Shown: piece by piece, positions 35,157-44,534 of the stretch
How the letters are laid out: each line of letters opens with the position of its first letter
Numbering within the stretch: the first letter of the stretch is position 1
Source of the DNA: Alphaproteobacteria bacterium
GTDB lineage: Bacteria; Pseudomonadota; Alphaproteobacteria; CAAHEQ01; UBA3637
Assembly: GCA_017466695.1 (NCBI GenBank)
Contig: JAFTTR010000017.1
Coordinates: 62,001-126,000, forward strand
Reading direction: 5' to 3'
DNA length: 64,000 nucleotides
Program-made: the position numbers and the translations under genes
Notes under the pieces: generated by a model
What the model was told of the DNA's origin: nothing
Database searches by the model: none
What the model saw: the letters and a program-made list of their open reading frames with translations, nothing else

Positions 35157-35186
35157 ATACATAGGTACTTATGCTTTTTTTTCAAG
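35157..35186 (-). promoter_or_regulatory. RpoH (sigma-32) heat-shock promoter of clpB
   Basis: Reading the minus strand, CTTG is followed after 17 nt by CCTATGTAT. This matches the alphaproteobacterial RpoH consensus CTTG-N17/18-CYTATNT. It ends 18 nt before the clpB start codon, giving a very short leader. Confidence 0.8.
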
Positions 35187-35212
35187 GGCAACAACAAAAG
35201 ATATTTAAAATA

Positions 35213-37609
35213 TTAAAGTGCCTCTTCTTGCGTAACATTATTTAAAACAACAGAATCTGTTGACACAACTGGCTCTTGGTTCAACTCAACTTGATGTAAA
35301 ACTTCTTGAGTCATAGATTTAACATCCCCCAACAACCAAATCAAATCACCTTCCTCAAATGTAAATGCCGATTCTGGGTTAATAAATAAAGAAGATTTTC
35401 TTTCAACACCAATAACCAAACATTTTGTTTTATTGCGAATTTCAGAATCCACAATATTGTGATTAATGAGACCTGAATTGGGTGTAACCAAAAAGGCACA
35501 ACTTAACAAAACAGTTTTATCTTTTGAGTTCAGGGCCATTTCTTCTTGATTTAAAATATATTCATGTAAACTCAATGGCTTTTCAAAATCAACAAATTCA
35601 ACACCTTTCTTTTTCGCTGATGATTTAAATCGAGACAATTGTTTTCCTGTCCCAACAAAGGTAAGCTCATCTCCCTCATAAAGTTTTTCACTTGATCTTG
35701 GGATATTAATTACTTGGTCCCCACGAATAATTTTAAAAATATTCATTGCATATTTTTCACGCAAAGAAGTATCTTTTAAAAATTTTCCAACCAAATCACT
35801 TTCAGCTGTTAATTTGCCAACCAAAACTTCTAAAGAAGAATCGAGCCACTCTTTTTCTAAATCAACAGCATTATCCGTTTCTTTAATTTGACTTTCAATT
35901 TGCTCTCTGTTCAAATTGATTAAAAAATGTGTTTCAATCTTCATATATTGTTCAGCAATCCATTGAGATTTGAACAACAAGTAGATTGTAAACACAACCA
36001 ACATAAACGTTACATATGGGTTAATAGTTAATAACTGGTGAATCACAACCATAACAAACAAAGCAACAATCAAAACCTTAAAAGCTGTTAACATTAGCAA
36101 GGGCAAACGATTTGCTTTTTTTTCAATCCACAAATCAATATATAATTTTGAAAATTTACCTTTAACAACTAATAAAGCATTTAAGAATGGAGCCATCATA
36201 ACTAACGTTGTAAATGCGACTAAAACACGGCCAAAAACTCCTGGCAATAATTCAGCAAATACTGGCTGCAATAAGTGAAATGACAAATTCATAATTCCAA
36301 TTAAAATGATGGAGAATAATAGTATTCTTAAAAAGTATGCTTTAAAAAGAGCATTCCAAACACTAATATCTTCATTTTTATCAGAACGATATTGCATCAA
36401 TGTTTTTTTAATAAACATCTTCATATTCAAAGGCATTTCATCTCTTAATTTGTTATAAAATGGTACAGCTGATTTAATCATTAATGGCGTTGTAAATGTT
36501 GTTAAAACAGAAACAGCCACAATAATTGGATATACTTCTGGGCTTAACACACCCAAACTTAATCCTAAAGATGCAATAATAAAAGCAAACTCACCAACTT
36601 GAGCTAACGAAAAACCACACAAAATTGCTGTTCTTGGTGTTTGACCGGAGATAATAAATCCAAGGCATGAAAATGCAACTTTTCCAATAATAACAATCAA
36701 TGAAATGTAAAAAATGGGCTGAGCATATTGAATAAACATGGCTGGGTTAACCATCATCCCAACTGAAACGAAAAAGACTGCACCAAAGAAGTCTTTAACC
36801 GGTTTAAGTGTATGTTCAATTCGACTGGCAACATCTGAACCAGCTAAAATAGCACCCATAATAAATGCGCCCAAAGCTGAAGAGAACCCTGATGAGGTTG
36901 CAAGTAAAACCATCCCCAAGCATAAAGCGATTGCAATAATTAAAAGCGTTTCATCATTTAAAAATCTAGATACTTTTTTCATAAAGGTTGGAACAAGATA
37001 AATTCCAATCACAAAACAAAGGACGAGGAAGAAAGTCAACTTCATTGTGCTAATAAGCAATTCCGTTCCATTCACACTTTGACTGAGCGCAACCGTAGGC
37101 AACAAAACCAAAAGGAGAATACCCACAATATCTTCAATAATTAAGACCCCAAAAACAAGATCTGTAAATTTCATTTTTTTCAAATTCAACTCTTCAAACG
37201 CTTTGATAATAATCGTTGTTGAAGACATTGAAATCATCCCACCTAAAAATAAACTATTCATAGGGGTCCAACCAAGCAAAAGACCAGTTGAATATCCGAT
37301 AAACAACAAAAATACAAGGTTCATCATACCTGTAATCACTGCTGTTTTTCCAACATTTACAATTTTTCTAAAACTAAATTCTAACCCCAAACTAAACAAC
37401 AAAAAGATAACCCCAATATCAGCCCAAATTGTGATATTTTCTTTATCTGTAACAGAGGGAAAAAGGGTTAAATAAGGACCAGCAATAATACCAGCTAACA
37501 CATACCCCAAAACAACTGGTTGTTTCAATTTTTTAAACAACAAAGTAATTAAACCAGCATAAATAGATATAAGTGTTAAATCCGTAATCAACGGTGGTAA
37601 TCCGTGCAT
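35213..37609 (-). CDS. CPA2 family monovalent cation:proton antiporter
   Basis: A 798-residue membrane protein. The N-terminal 390 residues are a Na+/H+ exchanger domain of 11-12 helices (VLGYVLAGIIAGPYL, LFLLGLEFS-like FLLFSLGLEFS, LAQVGEFAFIIASLG). More helices follow to about residue 555. The cytoplasmic C-terminus carries two TrkA-C/RCK_C-like domains (about 600-665 and 695-770) that probably bind a regulatory ligand. It resembles KefB/YbaL-type antiporters but lacks an obvious TrkA_N NAD-binding domain. A strong GGGGGAG site precedes its ATG. With TrkH it handles K+ or Na+ balance. Confidence 0.9.
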   Translation of the reverse strand: MHGLPPLITDLTLISIYAGLITLLFKKLKQPVVLGYVLAGIIAGPYLTLFPSVTDKENITIWADIGVIFLLFSLGLEFSFRKIVNVGKTAVITGMMNLVFLLFIGYSTGLLLGWTPMNSLFLGGMISMSSTTIIIKAFEELNLKKMKFTDLVFGVLIIEDIVGILLLVLLPTVALSQSVNGTELLISTMKLTFFLVLCFVIGIYLVPTFMKKVSRFLNDETLLIIAIALCLGMVLLATSSGFSSALGAFIMGAILAGSDVASRIEHTLKPVKDFFGAVFFVSVGMMVNPAMFIQYAQPIFYISLIVIIGKVAFSCLGFIISGQTPRTAILCGFSLAQVGEFAFIIASLGLSLGVLSPEVYPIIVAVSVLTTFTTPLMIKSAVPFYNKLRDEMPLNMKMFIKKTLMQYRSDKNEDISVWNALFKAYFLRILLFSIILIGIMNLSFHLLQPVFAELLPGVFGRVLVAFTTLVMMAPFLNALLVVKGKFSKLYIDLWIEKKANRLPLLMLTAFKVLIVALFVMVVIHQLLTINPYVTFMLVVFTIYLLFKSQWIAEQYMKIETHFLINLNREQIESQIKETDNAVDLEKEWLDSSLEVLVGKLTAESDLVGKFLKDTSLREKYAMNIFKIIRGDQVINIPRSSEKLYEGDELTFVGTGKQLSRFKSSAKKKGVEFVDFEKPLSLHEYILNQEEMALNSKDKTVLLSCAFLVTPNSGLINHNIVDSEIRNKTKCLVIGVERKSSLFINPESAFTFEEGDLIWLLGDVKSMTQEVLHQVELNQEPVVSTDSVVLNNVTQEEAL

Positions 37610-37698
37610 TATTTGTCTCCCCCAAATGTAAATTGATTTTTTCTTATTTTTTTATTACAAAAACAACAAAAAATCAATAGGAACGACAAAAAAATACA

Positions 37699-39510
37699 CT
37701 AATTTTCTTCCAAAAGAAGTTGTAATTCCAACCACAAATTTTCAGCTTCTTCTATTTTGTTTTTCAAATCTGTTAATTTAAGGGCATATTCATTAAATTT
37801 TTTTGGATCTTCTTGATATAAAACCGGGTCATTCAACTTATTTTCAAGTAACTTTGCTTCTTTTTCCATAGCCTCAATTTGTGATGGTAACTTTTCAAGT
37901 TGATGCTTTTGTGTGAAGGTAATTTTTTTTACTTTTGGTTGCAATTGAACAGATTTTACTATCCCTTCATCTTTGACTTTTTCTTTAACAGGTATTTTTT
38001 TATGTTCTTTTTGTTTTAAAATACCTAACAAATCAGAATATGTCCCCACATGTTCTAAAATAGAGCCATCTCCTTTCATATAAAGCAAAGAAACAGCAAC
38101 CTTATCTAAGAAATCTCTATCATGACTCACAATCAAAACTGTTCCATCATATTCATCCAAAACTTCTTGTAACAAATCAAGCGTATCAATATCCAAATCA
38201 TTTGTCGGCTCATCTAAAACTAAAAAATTAGAGGGTTTCGATAATATAAGAGCCAACATCAAACGATTCTTTTCTCCACCAGAGAGAATACCAACCGGTG
38301 AATTTGCTTGTGCTGAGGTAAATAAAAAATCTTTCAAATAAGAAACAACGTGACGATAATGCCCACGCACAAAAATGTGATCTCCTTCAGGACACAAAGT
38401 TTTCCACAGCGTTTTTTTAGGATCAAGCTCAATCCTATTTTGATCAAAATAGCCTTCTTCTAAATTTTTAGCAATTCGAACAAATCCTGAATCTGGCTCT
38501 AACCGTTTTGTTAACAATTTAATCAATGTGGATTTACCGGCCCCATTTGGTCCAACAATGCCTATTTTATTTCCCCTTAAAATCCGAATGGAAAAATCCT
38601 TCACCAAACAACGCTCACCAAATGATTTTGAAACATGCTTGGCTTCAGAAATTAACTTTGATTGAATGGCACCCTTATCAACTTCCAATTTAACAGAGCC
38701 CGTTTGTTTAATTTGATTTTTACGTTCTAATCTTAATTGTTGCAAACGACGTAATCGACCCATGTTTCTTTTTCGTCTGGCAGTGACTCCTTTATGAAGC
38801 CATTCTGTTTCTTCTTGAATGCGTTTATTTAAATTCTTTTGTTCAATAATTTCTTGATTGATAATTTCTTCCTGCCATTCGTTAAAAAAGGCATACCCTT
38901 TATCATTTACATGTAAAGAGCCCCTATCCAACCAAATTGTAGAGGTCGAAATATTGGTTAAAAAACGTCTATCGTGACTAATCACAATAACAGCACCTGA
39001 AAAGTTTTGTATTATATCTTCAAGCATTTCAATCGTAACAATATCTAAATGGTTTGTTGGTTCATCTAAAAGCAAAATATCTGGCTCTTGAATAAGCGCA
39101 TGCGCAAGAGAAGCCTTTTTCTTTTCACCCCCAGAAGCCGTTTCAACCTCTTGCAAAGCATTAATATCAAGCTTATCAATCAAAATATCAGCTTTATATT
39201 CAGCATGTGCATCTTCTTTTGAAAGACCTGAACAGATATACTCTTTCAAGGTTTTAAAACCTGATAAATTAGATTCTTGATCCATATAGACAACTTTAAT
39301 TGCTGGTTGCGAAAAAACCTCACCCGAATCAACGTCCATTTGTCCAGAAATAACTTTTAACAGTGTTGACTTTCCAGATCCATTTCTACCAATCAAACAA
39401 ATTTTATCCCCATACTTAATATGAAGTGTCAAATCATCAAACAAAGGATTCAATCCAAAGTGTAATGATATATTTTTAAGTGAAAAAATCGGTGCTGAAA
39501 AATCTGCCAT
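37699..39510 (-). CDS. ABC-F family ATPase (Uup-like)
   Basis: A 603-residue soluble protein with two ABC cassettes and no membrane domain. Walker A motifs are GRNGSGKST and GPNGAGKST, signature motifs are ASGGEKKKASL and LSGGEKNRLML, and Walker B motifs are LLLDEPTNHLD and LVLDEPTNDLD. The linker between them is a charged P-site-tRNA-interacting helix pair. The last 80 residues form a coiled coil as in Uup. ABC-F proteins act on the ribosome or, for Uup, on branched DNA and ribosome assembly. The Uup assignment rests on the coiled-coil tail and length. Confidence 0.88.
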   Translation of the reverse strand: MADFSAPIFSLKNISLHFGLNPLFDDLTLHIKYGDKICLIGRNGSGKSTLLKVISGQMDVDSGEVFSQPAIKVVYMDQESNLSGFKTLKEYICSGLSKEDAHAEYKADILIDKLDINALQEVETASGGEKKKASLAHALIQEPDILLLDEPTNHLDIVTIEMLEDIIQNFSGAVIVISHDRRFLTNISTSTIWLDRGSLHVNDKGYAFFNEWQEEIINQEIIEQKNLNKRIQEETEWLHKGVTARRKRNMGRLRRLQQLRLERKNQIKQTGSVKLEVDKGAIQSKLISEAKHVSKSFGERCLVKDFSIRILRGNKIGIVGPNGAGKSTLIKLLTKRLEPDSGFVRIAKNLEEGYFDQNRIELDPKKTLWKTLCPEGDHIFVRGHYRHVVSYLKDFLFTSAQANSPVGILSGGEKNRLMLALILSKPSNFLVLDEPTNDLDIDTLDLLQEVLDEYDGTVLIVSHDRDFLDKVAVSLLYMKGDGSILEHVGTYSDLLGILKQKEHKKIPVKEKVKDEGIVKSVQLQPKVKKITFTQKHQLEKLPSQIEAMEKEAKLLENKLNDPVLYQEDPKKFNEYALKLTDLKNKIEEAENLWLELQLLLEEN

Positions 39511-39650
39511 TTTGCAACTCTCATTATTAAATTATTGTATAATATTATCACAAATTCCCAAAAATTGGAACAATCTTTTCAAAAAAAGCCTTGTTGAGAG
39601 GGTAAATTTTATATATATTATAAAAAAATGGCAGCTTAAAAGGAGTGTTG

Positions 39651-40739
39651 ATGTTTTTAGTTTATTCTTTTTTATTCATGAGTGTGCTTTATGGCTATGT
39701 TGAATGGCGACTAATTAGCTTACTTACCACACCTTTTTGGGTCAAAATTGCACTTTCAATTATTTTGCTCCCTGCTCTATTAAACTTATGGCTTATTTTA
39801 TTTTTTGGTGATTCGATTCCTACTTGGGTTTCAAAAATTTTTTCAACCTCACAAGTTTTGTTAGTTTATTTATTTGCTGCCACTTTCTTTTTAGATTTGT
39901 ATCGCCTCATCCACCCTGTGTATAACTTTATCCCCAATGTTGTGGTTATTTGTTGTATTTTAGCAAGTATTTATGCTTCTTTTAATGCAACACTTGTCCC
40001 AAAAGTTAAAGAAGTTGAACTCAAAACAAATCTTCTCTCAAATGAAAAACCAGCGCTTAAAATTGCTCAACTGTCTGACTTTCACATTGGACAGGGATTT
40101 GACGGCAAGTGGCTCGAAAAAACAATTGAAAAAGTCAACACATTAAACCCTGATTTAATTGTTATTACAGGAGATTTAATCGATAACAGCCCTTCTATTT
40201 TAGGAAAAGACATTGAAAAACTAAAACAACTAAAAGCTCCTTTAGGCGTCTATGTCGTTTTTGGAAATCATGAATATTATCACCATCCAAATGAATGGAA
40301 AAACTTTTTCAAAAAAATAAACATCCCTGTTTTATATAACGAAAATATCACTCTTTCACACCAAGGACAAAAACTTACTTTAGCAGGTATCGATTTTGGA
40401 GCTCAATATCAAGAAAAAAGAGCTGAGTCTTTGTTACAAGAAACATTTAAAAACAGTGATAAAAATCAATTACGCCTTTTATTAGCACACTATCCTCATG
40501 TGTTTAAAAAGACAAAAAATTACAACATCTTTTTGCAACTTTCAGGCCATACCCATGGTGGGATGACGTTTCCTGTTGATATGATTGTCAAACTCTCAAA
40601 CAAAGGTTTTTTAAGAGGATTATATCAAAACAACAACTCTTATCTTTATGTTTCAAATGGAACAGGCTTGTGGGGAGGTTTTCCTGCAAGAATTGGCACA
40701 TTCAACGAAATTACACTCATAACTATCAAAGGGGAATAA
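39651..40739 (+). CDS. Membrane-anchored calcineurin-like metallophosphoesterase
   Basis: A 362-residue protein with several N-terminal membrane helices (to about residue 118) and a metallophosphoesterase domain. Metal-ligand motifs in order are LSDFHIGQG, VITGDLIDN, VFGNHEYYHH, LLAHYPHVF and LSGHTHGG. It is similar to YaeI-type UDP-2,3-diacylglucosamine or phospholipid-related phosphodiesterases. ATG 39651 lies 5 nt after AAAAGGAG; GTG and TTG codons just upstream in the same frame are less well placed. A ZIP transporter gene follows after 3 nt. Confidence 0.88.
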   Translation: MFLVYSFLFMSVLYGYVEWRLISLLTTPFWVKIALSIILLPALLNLWLILFFGDSIPTWVSKIFSTSQVLLVYLFAATFFLDLYRLIHPVYNFIPNVVVICCILASIYASFNATLVPKVKEVELKTNLLSNEKPALKIAQLSDFHIGQGFDGKWLEKTIEKVNTLNPDLIVITGDLIDNSPSILGKDIEKLKQLKAPLGVYVVFGNHEYYHHPNEWKNFFKKINIPVLYNENITLSHQGQKLTLAGIDFGAQYQEKRAESLLQETFKNSDKNQLRLLLAHYPHVFKKTKNYNIFLQLSGHTHGGMTFPVDMIVKLSNKGFLRGLYQNNNSYLYVSNGTGLWGGFPARIGTFNEITLITIKGE

Positions 40740-40742
40740 CCC

Positions 40743-41540
40743 ATGTTTGAAAACAGTTTTTTGTTTGCATTTAGCTTAACTTTATTAACAGGTCTTTCAA
40801 CAGGGATTGGATCGCTTGTTGCCTTCTTTTTAAAAAAAGATAATTTTAAATTCCTCTCTTTTATGCTGGGATTTTCAGCAGGCGTTATGATTTACGTTTC
40901 ATTTACAACTTTGTTACCAGAGGCTGAAACACTTTTGTTAAAATCTTTCACCTCAAAACAAACAATTCTGATTTCAAATATCGCCTTTTTCCTTGGAATT
41001 ATTCTTGCAACAATTATTGATAAACTTGTTCCAGAACCACATGAAATTTCAAAAAATTCTTCTTTAAAAAAGACATCAATTGAAAATACAAAACTTTTAA
41101 AAACAGGCGTGTTTGTTGCCATTATTTTAGCTATTCATAATTTTCCAGAAGGATTATCAACCTTTATTTCAGCTCTTACACAAACATCTATTGGATATTC
41201 TGTAGCTCTTGCCATGGCACTTCATAACATACCAGAAGGGATTGCCGTTTCAATTCCTATTTTTTATGCAACAGGTAGTCGAAAAAATGCCTTCACTTAT
41301 TCATTTTTATCCGGATTAATTGAACCAGTTGGTGCTATTTTCGGCTACTTTGTTTTATTTCCACTTATCAGTTATCAATTTATGGGATCTGTTTTTGCTT
41401 TTATCGCTGGAATAATGATTTATATCTCCTTTGCAAGTCTTTATCCCCTTGCCCAACAAACAACAGACAGCAAACTCAGTATTAATGGGTTATTCACAGG
41501 CTTTTTTATCATGGCAATTTGTCTTTTTCTTCTCGCATAA
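40743..41540 (+). CDS. zupT: ZIP family metal transporter (ZupT-like)
   Basis: A 265-residue inner-membrane protein of eight predicted helices. The binuclear metal-binding helices are AIHNFPEGLSTFISAL and ALHNIPEGIAVSIPI, the hallmark HNxPEG repeats of ZIP transporters. FALTFMLGFSAGVM-like FMLGFSAGVMIYVSF is also typical of ZupT. It imports zinc and other divalent metals. Cotranscription with the metal-dependent phosphoesterase upstream is likely, and a bidirectional terminator closes the unit. Confidence 0.92.
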   Translation: MFENSFLFAFSLTLLTGLSTGIGSLVAFFLKKDNFKFLSFMLGFSAGVMIYVSFTTLLPEAETLLLKSFTSKQTILISNIAFFLGIILATIIDKLVPEPHEISKNSSLKKTSIENTKLLKTGVFVAIILAIHNFPEGLSTFISALTQTSIGYSVALAMALHNIPEGIAVSIPIFYATGSRKNAFTYSFLSGLIEPVGAIFGYFVLFPLISYQFMGSVFAFIAGIMIYISFASLYPLAQQTTDSKLSINGLFTGFFIMAICLFLLA

Positions 41541-41543
41541 AAA

Positions 41544-41571
41544 AACGCCCATTTTCAGGGCGTTTTTTTTA
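41544..41571. terminator. Bidirectional terminator between zupT and htpG
   Basis: The stem acgccc/gggcgt with a 7-base loop is flanked by A residues on the left and eight T residues on the right. Confidence 0.9.
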
Positions 41572-41577
41572 TTTAAC

Positions 41578-43431
41578 TTAATCCAATCCACATAAAACAA
41601 AATTTGTTAATCGTTTTGAAAATGCTGCTGGATCTTTTAAAGGTTCACCTTCTGCAATCAAGGTTTGATCAAACAAAACTTGAATTGCATCATCAACCAT
41701 TGTTTCAGATTCTTTTTTATCAATAAGATGAGCTAAACGATGAATAACTTGATGCCTTGGATTAACTTCTAAAACACGATCACTATTCATTGCAATTTGT
41801 TGACCATGTGCCTTCATCATTCTTTCTAAATTCAAACTCATCATGCCTGAAGGTGTAATCAAAGCAAAGGGGCTTTTTGTTAACCTATCCGTTGTTTTAA
41901 CATCTTTAACAGTGTCTTTTAAAACATCTTTGATTCGTTTTAAAAGTTTATCCTCCACCTCTTTTTCTAAACCAGCTTCTTGCGGCTCATTTTCAAGTTT
42001 AATTTTTTCAATATCAGAGCCTGGATGCATCACTGAAAGAATCTTTTTACCTTTATGTTCTTGATATGTTTGAATCCAAAATTCATCAATCGGATCTGTT
42101 AACAATAGAACATTAATTCCTCTAGCTGCAAACCCTTCTAACTGTGGATTATTTTTGAGTGCTTGCAAATCTGTACCCGTTAAATAATAGATATTTTCTT
42201 GCTCTGGTTTCATTGAAGCAATATATTCATCAAAACTGGTTAATGCATCCTCTTTTGTTTGATTAAAACGACACAACGCAGCGATTTCATCTCTTTCTTC
42301 TACAGGTTCGTACAAACCTTCTTTAAAGACAATACCAAAGCTTTCCCAAAATTTTTGATAATCTGCTTTATCTTCAGAGCGTTTTTTGAGTTCCGTTAAA
42401 ATGCGTTTTACAATTCCTTTTTTGATTTTTTGCATCACGGGTGTTTTTTGTAACATTTCGCGTGATACATTGAGTGGCAAATCATTTGTATCAATAACAC
42501 CTGTTACAAAACGCAAATAAAAAGGCATCAATTCTGGCAAATCATCTGAAATAAACACACGATTCACATAAAGTTGCAAATTTGATTTTCTATCCGGTTG
42601 GAACAAGTTAAAAGGAGGCTTTGTTGGAACAAATAATAAAGCTGTATAATCTATTGTTCCTTCAGCTTTATAATGCATTGTCATCCATGGGTCATCAAAT
42701 GCATGAGAAACAGATTGATAAAAATCTTTATATTGTTCTGTTGTAATTTCAGTTTTGGGACGAGTCCACAACGCACTTGCTGAGTTAATTGTTTCTTCCT
42801 TTGCACCTTCTTTTAAAATAATTGGAATAGAAATGTGGTCAGAATATTGACGCACCAAATGACGCAAACGAATAGGTTCTAAAAACTCTTTGGCATCATC
42901 TTTTAAATAAAGAACAATACTTGTTCCAATTGGCAAAGAATTATCTTGTGTAATTGTGAAAGCATCGGCGCCTGTTGATTCCCAAATATAGCCTTTTTCG
43001 TCACCTGCTTTTTTTGTTTTAACAATCACTTTATCAGCCACCATAAAAGCAGAATAAAAACCAACCCCGAATTGACCAATCAAGGCCATATCTTTTTGTT
43101 TATCACCTGTTAAAGATTTGATAAATTCAGCCGAGCCAGATCGTGCAATTGTTCCCAAATGATTGATTAAATCATCTTTATTCATCCCAATCCCATTATC
43201 TGTGATTGTTAAGGTATTTTCTTTTTCATTGGGTTCCAAAAGAATCTTAAACGACCCCGTTTGTTTGGCAAGTTCTGGATGCAACAATAAAGCATAACGC
43301 AATTTATCAGAAGCATCTGATGCGTTTGAAATAAGTTCTCTTAAAAAAATTTCTTTATTTGAATACAGTGAATGAATCACAATATCTAAAACCTTGCTAA
43401 CCTCAGCTTTAAACTCTATTTTTTCTTCCAT
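41578..43431 (-). CDS. htpG: Hsp90-family chaperone HtpG
   Basis: A 617-residue cytosolic chaperone. The N-terminal GHKL ATPase domain shows the family signature YSNKEIFLRELISNASDASD, ITDNGIGMNKDDL and GQFGVGFYSAFMVADKV. The middle domain includes LPLNVSREMLQKTP, and a C-terminal dimerisation domain follows. An RpoH-type promoter sits about 34 nt upstream of the start, so it should be heat-inducible together with clpB. Confidence 0.97.
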   Translation of the reverse strand: MEEKIEFKAEVSKVLDIVIHSLYSNKEIFLRELISNASDASDKLRYALLLHPELAKQTGSFKILLEPNEKENTLTITDNGIGMNKDDLINHLGTIARSGSAEFIKSLTGDKQKDMALIGQFGVGFYSAFMVADKVIVKTKKAGDEKGYIWESTGADAFTITQDNSLPIGTSIVLYLKDDAKEFLEPIRLRHLVRQYSDHISIPIILKEGAKEETINSASALWTRPKTEITTEQYKDFYQSVSHAFDDPWMTMHYKAEGTIDYTALLFVPTKPPFNLFQPDRKSNLQLYVNRVFISDDLPELMPFYLRFVTGVIDTNDLPLNVSREMLQKTPVMQKIKKGIVKRILTELKKRSEDKADYQKFWESFGIVFKEGLYEPVEERDEIAALCRFNQTKEDALTSFDEYIASMKPEQENIYYLTGTDLQALKNNPQLEGFAARGINVLLLTDPIDEFWIQTYQEHKGKKILSVMHPGSDIEKIKLENEPQEAGLEKEVEDKLLKRIKDVLKDTVKDVKTTDRLTKSPFALITPSGMMSLNLERMMKAHGQQIAMNSDRVLEVNPRHQVIHRLAHLIDKKESETMVDDAIQVLFDQTLIAEGEPLKDPAAFSKRLTNFVLCGLD

Positions 43432-43464
43432 TACTTCGTTTTCCTTTCATCTTGATACATACTG

Positions 43465-43492
43465 ATATAATCTTTTTTTATTAAATTACAAG
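43465..43492 (-). promoter_or_regulatory. RpoH-type heat-shock promoter of htpG
   Basis: Reading the minus strand, CTTG is followed after 17 nt by ATTATAT, which matches YTATNT of the alphaproteobacterial RpoH -10 in all but the first C. The spacing equals that of the clpB promoter. Confidence 0.65.
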
Positions 43493-43697
43493 AGACAAAA
43501 CAAATTATCTATTTGCTAGTAACATATGTTATCTATTTTTTCAATATCCTTGTTGACTTTTAATAAAAAATATGATAGTTATAACAAAAGATTGAAGAAA
43601 ATTGTTACAACGCTTGTTTTCTTTATGATGGAAAACAAATTTTTTTATCTTAAAAAACAAGCTGTTAAATAAACTATCTGTTTTAAGGAAAATAAAA

Positions 43698-44504
43698 ATG
43701 ACTGCTCATGTAATTGTTTTTGCCAACGAAAAAGGTGGCACAGGAAAATCAACTCTTGCAATGCATATTATTGTTGCATTGTTACGCCTTGGTAAAAAGG
43801 TTGTTTCTTTCGACTTAGATTATCCTCAAGGGTCTTTAACTCACTATATCGAAAACAGAGAAAGCTTCTTAAAAAGTATGGGAACCCCTATTCCAATGCC
43901 TTCACACACACATTGGACAGATGAAATGGCAAAAATTTATACCATTCGAGGTCAAATTGAAAAAGCAAAAGAAGTTGCTGATTTTGTTATTGTTGACACC
44001 CCAGGAAGCAACAGTCAATATTCGCAAGAAGCAATGGTGTTAGCTGACACTTTAATTACCCCATTAAATGATAGTTTAATTGACTTAGATGTGTTAGCTC
44101 AAGTAGATACAAATAGTTTTAAAATTAAAGGACCAAGTCACTTTTCACAAAAAGTTTGGTCAACGCGTCAACAACGTATGATTGAACGCAAGCCACCTTT
44201 ACACTGGTTAATTGTTCGTAACCGTTTGACATATACAAAGAGCAAAAACTCTCAATTAATGACAACACTTTTAAACGCCCTTTCAAGACGTATTCATTAC
44301 ACACTTGCTTCTGGCGTTTCTGATCGTGTTATTTATAGAGAGTTATTCTTAAAAGGCCTCACAATGATGGATTTAAAAGAAAATGGATTGAATATGCACA
44401 CTTCACCATCAGCCCTCAGTGGTCGACAAGAAATTATCAGTGTTCTTCAAAATATTTTTCAAAGAGACTTGCAAAGTGCCCCTGCAGATGATATAAAAGC
44501 TTAA
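43698..44504 (+). CDS. mipZ: Division-plane positioning ATPase MipZ
   Basis: A 268-residue ParA/MinD-family ATPase. The deviant Walker A is NEKGGTGKST (residues 10-19), with FDLDYPQGSLTHYIENR after it and the long IKMP-type insert typical of MipZ. DTPGSNSQYS is the Walker B/switch region. MipZ forms a gradient from the ParB-bound origin regions and inhibits FtsZ near the poles, so it places the division site in alphaproteobacteria lacking MinCD. AAGGAA precedes the ATG. The 265 bp upstream hold the htpG promoter on the other strand and no clear promoter that I can assign to mipZ. Confidence 0.93.
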   Translation: MTAHVIVFANEKGGTGKSTLAMHIIVALLRLGKKVVSFDLDYPQGSLTHYIENRESFLKSMGTPIPMPSHTHWTDEMAKIYTIRGQIEKAKEVADFVIVDTPGSNSQYSQEAMVLADTLITPLNDSLIDLDVLAQVDTNSFKIKGPSHFSQKVWSTRQQRMIERKPPLHWLIVRNRLTYTKSKNSQLMTTLLNALSRRIHYTLASGVSDRVIYRELFLKGLTMMDLKENGLNMHTSPSALSGRQEIISVLQNIFQRDLQSAPADDIKA

Positions 44505-44534
44505 TATTAGCTTTTATACCTTGCAGGAGGAAAA

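Noticed and set aside
43550-43590. TTGACT element upstream of mipZ as its promoter
   Set aside because: No acceptable -10 box lies at 16-18 nt; TATGAT and TTATAA nearby are at wrong distances, so I could not assign it.
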